Assembly: GCA_947034885.2 (NCBI GenBank)
Contig: OX344749.2
Location: 2,805,501-2,869,500, forward strand
Origin: Thuidium tamariscinum
Taxonomy: Eukaryota > Streptophyta > Bryopsida > Hypnales > Thuidiaceae
Direction: 5' to 3'
Length of the DNA: 64,000 nucleotides
Shown here: positions 23,528-34,443 of the stretch, piece by piece
How positions within the stretch are numbered: position 1 is the first letter of the stretch
Layout of the letters: each line of letters opens with the position of its first letter
Translations under genes and position numbers: made by a program
Notes under the pieces: generated by a model
What the model was told of the DNA's origin: nothing
Databases searched by the model: none
The model's input: only the letters and a program-made list of their open reading frames with translations

Positions 23528-23639
23528 CGGTTGGGCAAGGCCTTTAGGTTGGGTTTTCACCTTCTCAAAATTCAGTGTCAGCCCTTAGATGGGCAGTTTC
23601 TGGGCCTGTTACCTTTTTACCTTGTAGAGGAATTTCAGT

Positions 23640-24030
23640 CGCACGAGGCTTGCCATTAAGTCCGTTAATGGCTTCGCTGGCATCTTCACCGCCCTGTGCT
23701 TCCCCGACGATCCCCTTAATGGTTCAGAATTCCCGGGACGCCCTGTGGGGTCCCGTGGACGGCCTCGTTCCACGACGGACCCCCGAATTCCCAGGACGGC
23801 TTGTGCGTCCCCTCGACGGTCTCGCAGTTCCTCGACGGTCCCCACGACGGCTTCGAAATTCCCGAGACGAATGGGGCGTCCCGTCGACGGCCTCATCGTC
23901 CTCGACATTCCCCTCGACGGCTTCCGAATTCTGAGGACGGCCAGCACGTCCCCTCGACGGTCTCGGAGTTCCCGACACCCCTCGATGGCTTTCGAGTTCC
24001 TTGGACGGATCGGCCGTCCATGCGACGGCT
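23640..24030. repeat. GC-rich minisatellite upstream of kinase-like gene
   Basis: Imperfect ~55-65 bp units containing CCCGTCGACGGCCTCGTC, CTTCCGAATTC and CCTCGACGGT. It ends only ~15 bp before a TATA box. Long frames on both strands (for example 23609-24184 minus) are repeat translations. The CGTCGACGG word also dominates the terminal GC arrays of the hAT elements at 43.1 and 57.0 kb. Confidence 0.8.
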
Positions 24031-24040
24031 CGCCAACGGC

Positions 24041-24048
24041 TATATAAG
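24041..24048 (+). promoter_or_regulatory. TATA box of kinase-like gene
   Basis: CTATATAAGG sits at the boundary between the GC minisatellite and the leader, ~200 bp upstream of the ATG at 24242. A 3' splice site (TTTTTTTTCAG) ends at 24240, so there is probably a 5'UTR intron. Confidence 0.7.
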
Positions 24049-26814
24049 GTAGGCCAGTTCTGAGCTCTACACGAGTTTCTCCTGCTCTGACGGTGCTCTC
24101 TTGCCCTGGATTGGTTGTAGTCCTTGCTTGGGAGCGCGGGTGCTTGCGAGGAGGCTCGGTTGAGGAAGGGGGGATAGTTTTCACATTTGTGACTACTGAA
24201 CCCTAATTCCTTGGTTTTACCATCGCATATTTTTTTTCAGAATGGACGGGCGAGGTGCGTCGAAGCGCAAGGTTGATGCGTGGTTTTCAGGCATCGGAGA
24301 TCCTGTTGGTGAACAGTCTTCAGAATCCACTGACTGTGTATCGGAGGCAGTATTGGCCGGAGAAGGGGTCGGTGGTGTGGCTGGAGGAGAATCTTCGGGG
24401 GCCAAGAAAAAAAAGAACAGGCGAAGGCACAAGGCTACGAATACAGACGACTGGCCAAGGAAGGCTGCGACCAGGAAAGTGTAGGAAGTGGCATTGGATT
24501 TTCTGGAGCAGTATACGATTTCTCAATTGAATACGACCTACGTCTCGCGTGGATTGCAAGGGGTGGAGACAATAAAAAACAAATTCACCCACATGTTTTG
24601 GACAACAATGAGCGAGGATGAGTGGCTTGAAGATCGCACAAAGGAACACTTCCGTCGTTGGCTTGACGAACAAGTGCAAACTTGTGTTTTCAACATCGCC
24701 CAAGTCGCCGCATCGATAAAGGGCTTCAAACGAGATGTAGCGCCGAAGCAACAAGCATTGAATTTGTTGCACAAAAAGGTGTATTGGTGGCATGACGCAA
24801 TGCGAGCGCTGTCTTCCAGCAATATCCGCTCTGCCCCATGGTTTCAGCAGAGCCAAAACTTGTCCCTAGGCCAAGCGGGTGCAGGAGGAGTGGTATTTCT
24901 CGAACGAGGAGTGGTGGTGGTTCCATTGTCAGGCCACAGCAAACAAGGGGGGCACGGGAGGGTGCGTAAAGTGAGCCTCCAAAATTCAAGGCACATTCCC
25001 CCCACGATGGAATTGGCAGGCAAGACAGCCCTATATGTGGATCAATTGAAGAAGTCGCGGGAGAAGTTGTCCATCGACGCTTTGGTTTGTCCATGTAATC
25101 ATCCAGGGGTCATAAAATTTTTTGCTATAAATGACATGACCATGGAGTGTTATTCTCAATGGTGGAATGGAGGAACATTGGGAGCCATGTTCGCCTTGGA
25201 CCACAAAAACCGAGATTATGTTGAGATCGGGGAGCTTGCCTACCATGCAACTCCACAGACGATGCAAGAAGCCAAAAGACTCTTGGCTTATCATAGAAAC
25301 CGCACCGAGCTTGCATGGGCGTTAATTTGCATCGTGGATGCGGTGCAACAATCTTCGGTGCTCCACAACGACATCACGCCAGAAAACATCATGTTGCATT
25401 TTCCGAATGATGATGGGCGAACAGTGTGGATTGGGCTATGTGATTGGGGAATGGCTAGTTGTCGTACGCGCAGTCTAGCAGAAAGCACCTTTATCACACC
25501 CAAACGTGATAATATGACACGGAATATCGTCCCAGGAGATTCCAGACGTTACTAATAGTTGCGTTTTCCGGTTTCTAGGTTTCTCGGATCAAAACACCCC
25601 AAGTTACTACTCTTAATCCGGAATACCAACTTATCTTCCAGACTCTTTTTCAGGATCCGTCTTTTCTTTCCGAATCCGTCTCTCAACTATTACCGGATTC
25701 CTTTCTCGGATCCGGATTTCTCCTTCACCCGGATCCGTCTCAATCCGGAATCCGGTTCCGTCATTCAATAATTGGTTTTTGATACCCCTGTTTTACCCTC
25801 AGGGAGTCCTCTCTTGATCTTTAGAGGGGTAGGGACTTACCACTCGTACACCTCACGCTCTCTTCTCTCAAACAAAAATACATGAAAATACCAAAATATA
25901 TCCGATGTTGTATTAGGGCTGGATTCGGATCCTCACAACTTCCCGGATAGCTCTAGGCCAATCCGGTTAGCAGGTCACTCAGGACTAATTCACTTGCCCT
26001 TACTACAACAACAGATTCGAAAACCCCTAGACCCGAAAGGACGTATTTTCCTAGTTCTTCGGATCGACTCAGTGGTTGGCAAACCTTCCGATGGACAGAA
26101 CTTTCCTATGGCGGCTGCTTAACTCCGCACGAATCCGCCCCTGCGGTTCCGGAACCTCCTCCTCGTCACTCCTGGACTCACACCGGATCACCGTTCCGGT
26201 GAATTAAAGGCTCCACGCTCAAACTCACGATTCAAGATCCTAACCCTCGGAAGTTGGTCACTCAGTTTGGATTTCAAGTGCCTCAGAATCCGGATTCCTC
26301 CTCACCCTTCCCTCTTGCCTCTCAACACTTCAATGAACACACCAAGAAGAGACTCAAACGCAAGTCAGAGCTAGAATGTCCATCCGCCGGCTCAGATTAA
26401 AGAAGGGAATGAAATACAATGGAATATGCACTAGGAAGGAATGACAGGCCAACTAACTTGCCTGCCCCTTAAAAGCCCAAATCAAAACACAAGTCAACGC
26501 CCTAACAAGCCAAAAAGGCACCACAGAAATCAGGGCAACCAATCAGCGAACACCCCAAGATATCCGGAATGGTCACAACCAGCTATCCCTAAAAATCCGG
26601 ATCCCCTAAAAATCCGGAACTCCTATAAATCCGGAATTTGGATCCGCATTCGGAAAATCGGATTCAGATTCTAGAAATAAAATTTAACTAAGTGGAAATA
26701 GCCTTTAGCTACCTCTCCCAATGCGCCATCTTCAAACTGCTCCCACTTTGACTCCTTGGTGTCTTCGCAAAAGCCTTCGTGAACTAGAGTAGTCTTGACT
26801 GTCGCTTGGGTCCA

Positions 26815-26930
26815 AATCTCCCATTCCGGGTCAATTTCGGATCCAATCCGGGTCAATTTCGGATCCAATCCGGATCCATTTCGGATCCATTCCGGATCCA
26901 TTCTGGATCCATCTCGGATCCGGATCGTCA
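26815..26930. repeat. Short tandem repeats in element G
   Basis: Units such as CGGATCCATTC and CGGGTCAATTT, 15-30 bp long, with the word CGGATCC in nearly every unit. Confidence 0.8.
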
Positions 26931-27114
26931 ATATTTACGGAACATTTCTGTTCCTAAATATTTCCGGATCCAGTGCCGATAGTACCAAAATACTTTTGGA
27001 CTACTATCTGGGTTCTGGTTTCCGGTAAGGACAAAGAATGTAATCTTCCTCCTTAACCATTTTGTCTCAATAAAGAGACCCTATAGTTTGCTAATCCATA
27101 TCTAGAACATTCAC

Positions 27115-27265
27115 AGCCGGAAGTCCTAAATTTCCGAAATCCCTAAATTTCCGGATCCCTAAATTTCCGGAATCCGTAACTTTCCGAAATCCCTAAATTT
27201 CCGGATCCCTAAATTTCGGATCCCTAGAAATCCGGATCCGGATTCTTTCCGGATCGTTTTCGGAT
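27115..27265. repeat. CCCTAAATTTCCGGAT tandem repeats in element G
   Basis: About six 18-30 bp units of the form CCCTAAATTTCCGGAT, located ~185 bp from the right end, as subterminal repeats of a transposon might be. Confidence 0.8.
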
Positions 27266-28497
27266 TGTTTCCGGATTTTCCGGAATATGGATCATAGTTC
27301 TGGAATTTCTAGTTTCGGAACCCCCTTAAACAATAAAATGCTCTTATTTGTCCTACTCCTATGTTTAAGCTTCAAAAAAAATCAAAGAATCGGATTATTC
27401 TAGCAAGATATATTATAACACTATATTTTGGACATTTTCGGATTGTGACACTAGTCATATCAATGAAGAAACCCATTCTTTGTACCAGTTTCAATGTGGA
27501 AGCCAAATGCGGGCTACACGTCAGAGATGTTGGTGGGTGGCCCCTGAATTGATGTATGTGACTAGAGAGGCAGGCACTTCGGTATCCCCCACTCGCGCAG
27601 ATGGGGCACCGTGTGTCAGTATACATACAGACGGATTTGCTGTTGGGAAGCTTGCGGAGAAGATATGGAAGAAAGACCGCGAAAATACGGAAATGCTTCC
27701 CGACCATACATCGTTTGGTACATTTCAAGCCACATTGGGCGAATTGTGCAAAGAGGACCCACTACAACGATGCACGGTTACGTACGCCGTGGGACGAATT
27801 AGTGGCGCCCCCTTATTTTGGACTCCACCCGTGGATTGCTACCGCGAGGCCCGCAAGGAGCAAGCACTTCTACAAGAACAAGCAAGGAATGAAGATTAGA
27901 GAATAGTATTTTAGTGGCAATGTAATCGTAGACGTACCTTAGTACTTGCTTTTACCACAGTATAGTCCACGAACTTTGCCTCACTGAATTTTGTACTAAC
28001 TCCTTTTTGAAATAAATATATGTAAATCTTTTTGTTCCATTCGAGTATGATTCCGGTGAGTGGATTTGTGAGTAGTTCTGTCCCTTCGCAAATTTTGGAC
28101 TTAATGCCATGTTAATTCAGTACTTTCAATCATTTTCTCCATATTCCAGATTACATTTGTTTTCTTGTACAGGGCAAAATCCATAATGATCTCAAAATAT
28201 CCAAGCATGTAGGTAACCAGCTTCGAAGAATGAATCCAAATTTAAGAGTATAGAACACATGGCAAACGACAAAGCAAATATTTCCATTTCTTGGGACAAA
28301 TATCCATAAATGGATCCGTTGTTGCGTTGTAGAATTTGTGACATGTGAAGATAAAAAATTTCTACCCACACGCCTTACATGAGCACAAGAAGCATGGGTA
28401 GTATTTATAATTAATGCCGAATTTCACATGCAAGGTATTCAGCCTTACACAGTATTACATAAGATGACATGGAGACATTTTTTTCCCTAGATGCTCT

Positions 28498-28639
28498 CAA
28501 CGTCTTGCACGTGTACGATTAAGAGCCATGCTCCTTGCAGTAGCCTCTCGCGTGGTTGCTTGGTTGTCTTGAGGTGCAGGTGGAGGACCTCTACGAGTCC
28601 CTCTATAATCACTATCTCCCAGAACTTCACCATCTTCAC
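28498..28639 (-). pseudogene. Possible terminal exon, unknown protein
   Basis: On the minus strand, an acceptor TGTTATCAACAG is followed by an open frame reading GEDGEVLGDSDYRGTRRGPP, then APQDNQATTREATARSMALN and a stop at 28498-28500. Composition (disordered, Arg-rich tail) is protein-like, but no upstream exon is found because the next DNA codes on the other strand. Low confidence. Confidence 0.3.
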
Positions 28640-28659
28640 CTGTTGATAACAACGAAAAC

Positions 28660-29505
28660 GTGGCTCATCCAATGCCACCATCACATTCTCAAGAGAGATC
28701 TCCAGTACCAACACGTATTCCTTTGAGTGATTCAAGGAATCCTTTGAATGTTGGACAAGCTAGCGTGGGAAGTGAACAAGAAGAAGAAGAAGCTCCCGTC
28801 CAACAGGGAGATGTCACGGGGATTCCAATTTCCAGAACGATGAATCCATCAACCACCCAAACTACAACAGCTTTGGAATATGATTCAGATGCGCCATTGA
28901 ACAGTGTCATATATCGCAATCCTCGCAGGAACTCAACTCCAGCTACAATGAGAAGGTCGGTTCCAAGTCCTTCCAGAAGGGTGCCTCCAATACCATCCAC
29001 TACGGAAGTAGTACCACAATCTGCTCCACAACCTACCCAAGTGACATCAATGTCATTCCCCAGACAATCATCATTGGAAGCGCATACACGCAATACCGGA
29101 GGGAAACGACGGCGTATTAGAAGGGTTGATGAAAGGACACAAGGGAATCCAAAACGTGCTAACCATGTTGTTCACAAATATAACATGGCGGTGGAGGGCT
29201 CTACGCAAAGAGTTGGGCAATCAAGTACTGGAGGTCGGCCTCCTTTATCTATTATTGATGGCACTACAGATGCAACGAGGCCTACAAAACGGTTAGTACG
29301 AGTTGAAAATGTAGGAGGTATAGATGTTCAGGTGCGAAATTTGCACTCAGAGGTAGAACGTGAAATACAAGCTGAGCCAATATTGAGAGAGGATGACGAG
29401 AATGAAAGCTCGGATGGCAATAGAGGCAGTGGCGAGTCAAATGGAGAAACAGACCCTAATGTCGATGAAGTTGAGGGTGATTCGGATTTTTCACCAAGTG
29501 ATTAA
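28660..29505 (+). CDS. Hypothetical disordered protein, 281 aa
   Basis: Intact frame from ATG MAHPMPPSHSQERSP to SDFSPSD-stop. Pro/Ser/Thr-rich throughout with a basic patch GGKRRRIRRVDERTQGNPKR (~residues 148-168, nuclear-localisation-like) and an acidic end (EDDENESSDGN...DEVEGDS). No folded domain is recognisable. AT-rich DNA follows. It could be the last exon of a transposon-encoded protein, since similar acid-tailed disordered regions are common there. That is inference. Start choice is only the first ATG of the open frame. Confidence 0.5.
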   Translation: MAHPMPPSHSQERSPVPTRIPLSDSRNPLNVGQASVGSEQEEEEAPVQQGDVTGIPISRTMNPSTTQTTTALEYDSDAPLNSVIYRNPRRNSTPATMRRSVPSPSRRVPPIPSTTEVVPQSAPQPTQVTSMSFPRQSSLEAHTRNTGGKRRRIRRVDERTQGNPKRANHVVHKYNMAVEGSTQRVGQSSTGGRPPLSIIDGTTDATRPTKRLVRVENVGGIDVQVRNLHSEVEREIQAEPILREDDENESSDGNRGSGESNGETDPNVDEVEGDSDFSPSD

Positions 29506-29519
29506 ATGTGCAAGCAGCA

Positions 29520-30990
29520 GTCTTGAGAAAAAAAAAGTATTATAAAGATCTTCGACAAATGTTTTGTATTGAAGATTAGAAGTAGAAGTTTATAGGCTAG
29601 TACCTTATGTGTGAGCATTTTGTAGTGCTTCATTAGATAATTATACATGTTATAGCGAGACTCACATAAATCCATATTATTATTTGTATTTGAAAGTAAT
29701 TAGTTGATGGTAGTAGGCAATTTCAAAATAGCAACGCAGACAAATCTTTTTTTGTAGACTCTTTGAAGTATAATGATAATACATAAGTTATGAGTTTATT
29801 ATCACTATTTTGATTTTGAGTACTACTGATTTGTATTTCATTAATGTAAAGTCCTTAGACATCCGTTTTTGAAGTGGAGAAGAAGAAATGAGTTACAAAA
29901 TTCTCATCCTTCATTGTTCAGAATTATGTAGTAGGGAACTCATTATGATTTTGTAGCACTTCCAATGGTTTTGAACAGGGTTTAGAAGTACCTAAGTGTA
30001 AATCCTTGAGAATCATTTGGGATCTTTTAAATCAAGAGTAGATTAATAGATAGGGCCAATTAATCTCTACCCACTCAAACACCATTTTTTAGCAACCTGG
30101 CAATTTTGGGCTATTCACTATGAATGGAGATTTTATTATATTCTTTCGAAATTTTCAAACAATATGTGTCCAATGAGTAGCTTTGAGGCCCAACAATGTT
30201 CATAGCTTTTGACAACATGTTTTAAAAGTTATGGCATAATATGTCACTTCTTTAATTCATTTAATTGGTGGATACTGGATAGTACGGGTAGTCGGGTAGA
30301 AACAAAAAATTCTTTAAAAATAATTTTTATAAGAAGTAAAACATTGATATTGGTTTATTAGATTTCTACCTAAGTGCAAAGCTTTGAATCATTTGATTTT
30401 GATCAATGAGTCAAAAGTTATGTCGAGTTTTAGTAGGAGTATTTTGTGACTAGTTATAGAATCTCTACACTACAAAAGAAGCAGTTCTTGATCCTTTATT
30501 AAATTTAGTTTTTTACATTTGGAATAATAAATAAATAGTAGGTGTAGATTGTTTATTATAATATTTTAACCATTGGGATTGGCATTTTCCAATTCTATGA
30601 ATCAATTGTTCACAATTTGGTATTTTAGCTCTTTTCTACTTCTTTCTAGTTATTATAATCTTTTATACCTTGTACAATTGACAATTCTAAATGATTTGAA
30701 ATTTCTTGAGCACGTAGCCAACTTGCCTTCAAGGATGAATTCAAAGTGTATCAAGCAATTTGAACTTTTTTTTCATACAAGTGTAACCTTGTGAAGTGTA
30801 GCTTCCAGTATTTTAGCATTGTTAAAAAAAATTTGTAACTTGAAATGGAAATATGTTGCAATCTGTATGGTGGAAAATTCTGAAAGTTTTTCTATATCTT
30901 TTCAAACAAGATTACTATAAGAATATAAGATCCTAAGGTTGCATGTGTTAAAAAAAATGTTTTTTCCCCTAAGTCTTGGTGCATGAAGTA
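29520..30990. other. AT-rich intergenic DNA, nothing recognised
   Basis: Low-GC sequence with only short chance ORFs. No repeats or RNA genes were spotted. Confidence 0.5.
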
Positions 30991-31004
30991 GAAATCTCAT
31001 TGCC

Positions 31005-31215
31005 ACCCTAAACCCGCAGTCGCCCCTCACCCGAGTTCGCAGTCCTCTAGGACCCGCGGTCGCCCACTGGAACCCACACCCGAGGTCGCCCACGGCCACC
31101 TGCACCCGAGGTCGCCCACTGGAACCCACACCCGAGGTCGCCCATAGGAACCCGCACCCGAGGTCGCCCTAAAGCCCCAGTCGCCTTGCATTTGGTACCC
31201 GCGGTCGCCCTCTCT
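31005..31215. repeat. GC-rich minisatellite
   Basis: Roughly six ~30-bp units around CACCCGAGGTCGCCCACTGG and AACCCACACCCGAGGTCGCC, with sharp GC contrast to both flanks. Like the arrays at 43 and 57 kb it lies next to a hAT-type end (31417). Confidence 0.85.
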
Positions 31216-31309
31216 TCACCCGCAGGCGCCTTAAACCCTTTCCACGTCATTGTCCAAAGCCTGCCACGTATGCCAAATCCATTTACTATAGGGTAATTTT
31301 TTTTTACCT

Positions 31310-31417
31310 TACTCGACGGGCTGCGACGGGGTAGCGACATGTTATCACCTGCGACACGCGACGTCAGACGTCCAACACGACACTAAAACCAAAAATATGT
31401 CCAACAAGAAAACCCTG
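31310..31417 (-). mobile_element. hAT-like terminal fragment K
   Basis: The minus strand begins CAGGGTTTTCTTGTTGGACA, then TATTTTTGG and GTGTCG..GGACGTC. It is homologous over ~110 bp to the right end of MITE J (63370-63481). The other terminus and an 8-bp duplication (ACGGGTGG expected) were not found, so it is a fragment, possibly including the minisatellite to its left. Confidence 0.55.
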
Positions 31418-31747
31418 ACGGGTGGATCATCCAAGCTAGACGCTTGTCGTCGCACGCCGATCGTGTCTCGACGCAATGTGCGAAAGTCTATCTCGACACC
31501 AATGGGGGATCTGTGGCTACGAGTGTTCCACGCCACTAGGGGATCTGTGGCAACGACCTCATCTTCGCCTTGTCTTTCTACCACAACGACATGTTCATGT
31601 CTCCGGGTACGCATTTCTTCTTCAATCGGCCCTATAACCGGCGAAGGTGGGGCTTCAACCCCTTCGTTTTGATTTCCACCACTTGATCCCGCAATCGATG
31701 TACAAGGCCTTATTCGTTAAATTGAGACAAAATAGTCATTTTGAGAC

Positions 31748-33893
31748 TGTCGTAGCACAAAGAAGCACAAATCCGTCTATAGGTGTTAATTTGGCATTAA
31801 CACCGTTCAAATGACTCGTGTATCGTTCCCACAGGATTTTACGTAGATTCCTCAAGATATCCGGAATAACAAGATGCGGAAAACAACCCCAAGACAACAG
31901 TAACCGGATTCCTAACCGGAAACTTCCTCACAACATCCGCATTCCTTTAGATTGCCTTTCTCACCATTCATACATACTTTACCACTCTCACAACAACCTC
32001 CAAACAGGGGGGAGTGCCCAAACTCTGTACCTTCCCCTATCCAGACTCACAGTATCCGACTGGGCGGATTAGGAACCGAAAGGAGTGCCCAAACTCTGTA
32101 CCTCTTCCGGATCCGGTTTCCGGATCCAATCACTCAAGTAACAAATGAAGTTTAGCCTCTGTATTAGAGGGGTCCGCGGTTGGCATTTAGGAAGGATGCG
32201 TTGAATCCTACCCTCCTCAGGATTATAGTGAATGGAGTTCCACTAAAAGAGAAAAAAATAACAAAAGACATAAAAGAAATAGGCTGCAAGTTCTTCCTCA
32301 CAACTAATCCGGATTGCAATCCCAACTAGTAGGTCACTCAGGAAACCCCTACAAACCCCACATTACTACAATGACAGACTCACCCAAACTCAGTTCCTAA
32401 GGCTTAATCTAGGAGCCAGATAACTAGGGGATCCTAACTGTCTGCACATCCCTCACTTCCGGTTATAGTAGGACCTCAACAACACGTCAATTGGCATGCG
32501 CCCACTCTCCTAGCAGAACACACCCAATCTAAGAGCGGCTTTCCCACACAGAAGCCTCCAAGTGACTGCAGCAGCTAGACTTCAATCCTAATACACCAGT
32601 AGCCTCAACCAAATCACTTCAATTTCCCGGAACCGGATTCAGACAAAGTCTGGGGGAGACACCTCATCCAAACACCTACAAACCCAGCTACCTCGCACTA
32701 TCCAATGGTTCTAGCATTGCACGGCATACCAATCCAGAGTCGAGACTTGTTCAGACCAACTCTTAGAAAGTAGAAATCTGGAAATCAGATTGCAAATGAA
32801 AGGAAAAACAGAAGTAGGAACACCCGGGGCAACCAACTAACAGCCACCCCTAAATACCAACCCAAGGGAACCCTAAAAGCCCCAAGGGAACAAAATCAGA
32901 GGACAAGAGAATGCCAGGTGGCATTCCTTATCCACAAAAGTCACTTTCCTATCCACCCAACTGGACCCGAAAAAAGTGGATCTCAGATCCGAAAAATCCG
33001 GATCTGACTGACCAGGTGCATTCTAAGTTAAAAGCACCTTGCTAACTGCTTCCTACCTATTGGAGAGGTAACTTTCCACCTTTTCCACTAAGTCTGCTCC
33101 TCAAAATTCTCTACCTACTCTACTTTCTATTCCTAACTACTTCTTCATCCGCTTTTTGGGGGAATCCGCATGCTTGGCGGCTCCCTTGCGTGCTGGCTGT
33201 TTCCTACTGGTGGAAACCTTTGCCGACGCAGCTGCTTTGCCCTTGGAAGGCGTGGCAGCAATCTTACCCTTCCCCGTAGATTTCGAAGGCGTGATTTCCG
33301 TCGGGTCTGACGGTTCCGGTTCCGGTTCCGGATTCCGAATCCGACTCCTCTTCTTCGTGCTCGCTCTGCTCTGGGGACTCGTCTTCGTTAGACTCCAGCT
33401 CAATGGGACTCTCCCTCGCCCGCTTTGCTGTAGCCTTCCTCTTCATTGTGCTAGGAACCTTGGGGGACTTCTCGGATACCTTGCTCGGAGGCGTCTCCTG
33501 ATCCTGGTCTTCCGCTTGGACTTGCTTCCGGATTTGGGATCCGGGTGTTGCCCCTTCTCCTACATCAAGATTAAGTCAGGAAGATGCCTTGGGCGCCTGT
33601 GGAGTCTTCTCTTCCACTGAACCCTTGCCCTTGGATGACATCTGGACCCGTCCACGATCCTAGGGTTGAACCTCAGATCCTCAATCCGGTTCCGGATTTT
33701 CCGGTTAGGTAAGGGTTTCTACTTCCCTTCTTTAACCTTATTATCCCAATTGGATGTCTCCAATTTCCACCTCTTCCTAATCTTACTCATTTTCCCTATT
33801 CTTGATCAAAGAATCGAAAAATTTATCTAAGATTAGCTTCCTTATTCCTAATTCTATACTAAACATTAAAAACCTGTATTCTAGGTTCCCACA
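31748..33893 (-). mobile_element. TGTCG element D, 2.1 kb
   Basis: It starts TGTCGTAGCACAAAG and ends CTAGGTTCCCACA, with perfect duplication GAGAC at 31743-31747 and 33894-33898. Both ends match E, including the internal CGTGTATCGTTCCCA motif ~75 bp from the TGTCGTAG end. The minus strand carries a short basic ORF remnant. It inserted into a sequence reading AAGGCCTTATTCGTTAAATT, the same type of end found next to the hAT gene at 54.2 kb. Confidence 0.92.
33137..33641 (-). pseudogene. Basic/acidic low-complexity ORF of element D
   Basis: ATG at 33641 reads MSSKGKGSVEEKTPQAPKAS, then TGA. Neighbouring frames continue with MKRKATAKRARESPIELESN and an EESDSESGTGTGTVRPDG stretch, and then end KQPARKGAAKHADSPKKRMK. 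At least two frame changes are needed, so it is broken. The basic tail recalls the C-terminus of the A/B ORF (KKAPPPKVATRRSS), suggesting a shortened version without the conserved globular half. Confidence 0.55.
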
Positions 33894-34443
33894 GAGACTT
33901 TCAATATTTAGTGCGCAACTACCATTGAGGTAGAAGTTGTTGAATCCAAGGATAAATAGAATCGGATTTGAAGTTCTCTGAAATAATTTGAAGGAAGTAT
34001 ACATCCATGGGTCATTGACATGATGTGCGAAATGAAGAAAAACAAGGAACTTGGATTCTAATCATTTATGGACTTGGGATTTTCATACTTAAAAAACACT
34101 TGGGATCTTCATATACAAAGAGTATGTGAGTCTTCACTTCAAATTCCATTGGAGGAAATGAATTGTCATGAAATGATATGATTGCAAAGGCTCATTGTAC
34201 AGTCATGAAGCCCTTAACTTCTCATAGGGTTTTAAGGGTGTCTATTTGCCTAGTAATCACAGATAGGGCTAATCATAAAGCACAAATCTTTACAATCTAA
34301 TATCTATTTACGTCCCATTCTATTTTTAGTAATGAGATTATGAAGCAAAGACCTTATTAATCTAAGTCTCATTCACGTATCATTCTATTTTTAGTAAAGA
34401 ATTGAGGAAGCTGCTTCGAGAACTTCATTGTCTTTCGTAGGAT

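Larger units (their letters stand above)
25460..27450 (-). mobile_element. TGTCG element G, 2.0 kb, inside kinase-like gene
   Basis: It starts TGTCGTACGCG and ends CGGATTGTGACA, with perfect duplication CTAGT at 25455-25459 and 27451-27455. The first ~1 kb is collinear with the non-coding end of A (3297-4310). The rest is unrelated except for the extreme right end, and the gag-like ORF is absent. The replacement is packed with CCGGATCC tandem repeats (26815-26930, 27115-27265). It is a non-autonomous derivative in the same orientation as A. Confidence 0.92.
24241..27899 (+). pseudogene. Protein-kinase-like gene, stop and insertion
   Basis: The coding frame is 24242-25459 plus 27456-27899 (554 codons once element G and one TSD copy are ignored). 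It opens with ATG just after a splice acceptor. TAG at 24482-24484 interrupts RKV*EVALDF. The N-terminal ~160 residues (Lys-rich, then helical) are unrecognised. The kinase-like fold follows: a possible subdomain II Lys in TALYVDQLKKS, catalytic loop HNDITPENIMLHF (HRD to HND), and DWG for DFG at 25442-25450. After G come WWVAPEL (APE motif) and DGFAVGKLAEKIW (subdomain IX). Element G sits seven bases after the DWG codons. HND and DWG variants leave activity uncertain. The 3' end is followed by ordinary AT-rich sequence. Confidence 0.8.

Noticed and set aside
23609-24184. 191-codon minus-strand ORF upstream of the kinase-like gene
   Set aside because: It translates the GC-rich minisatellite; open frames on several strands arise from the repeat lacking stop codons.
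31345-31672. ORFs on both strands beside hAT fragment K
   Set aside because: One starts inside the K terminus and both lack recognisable protein features.
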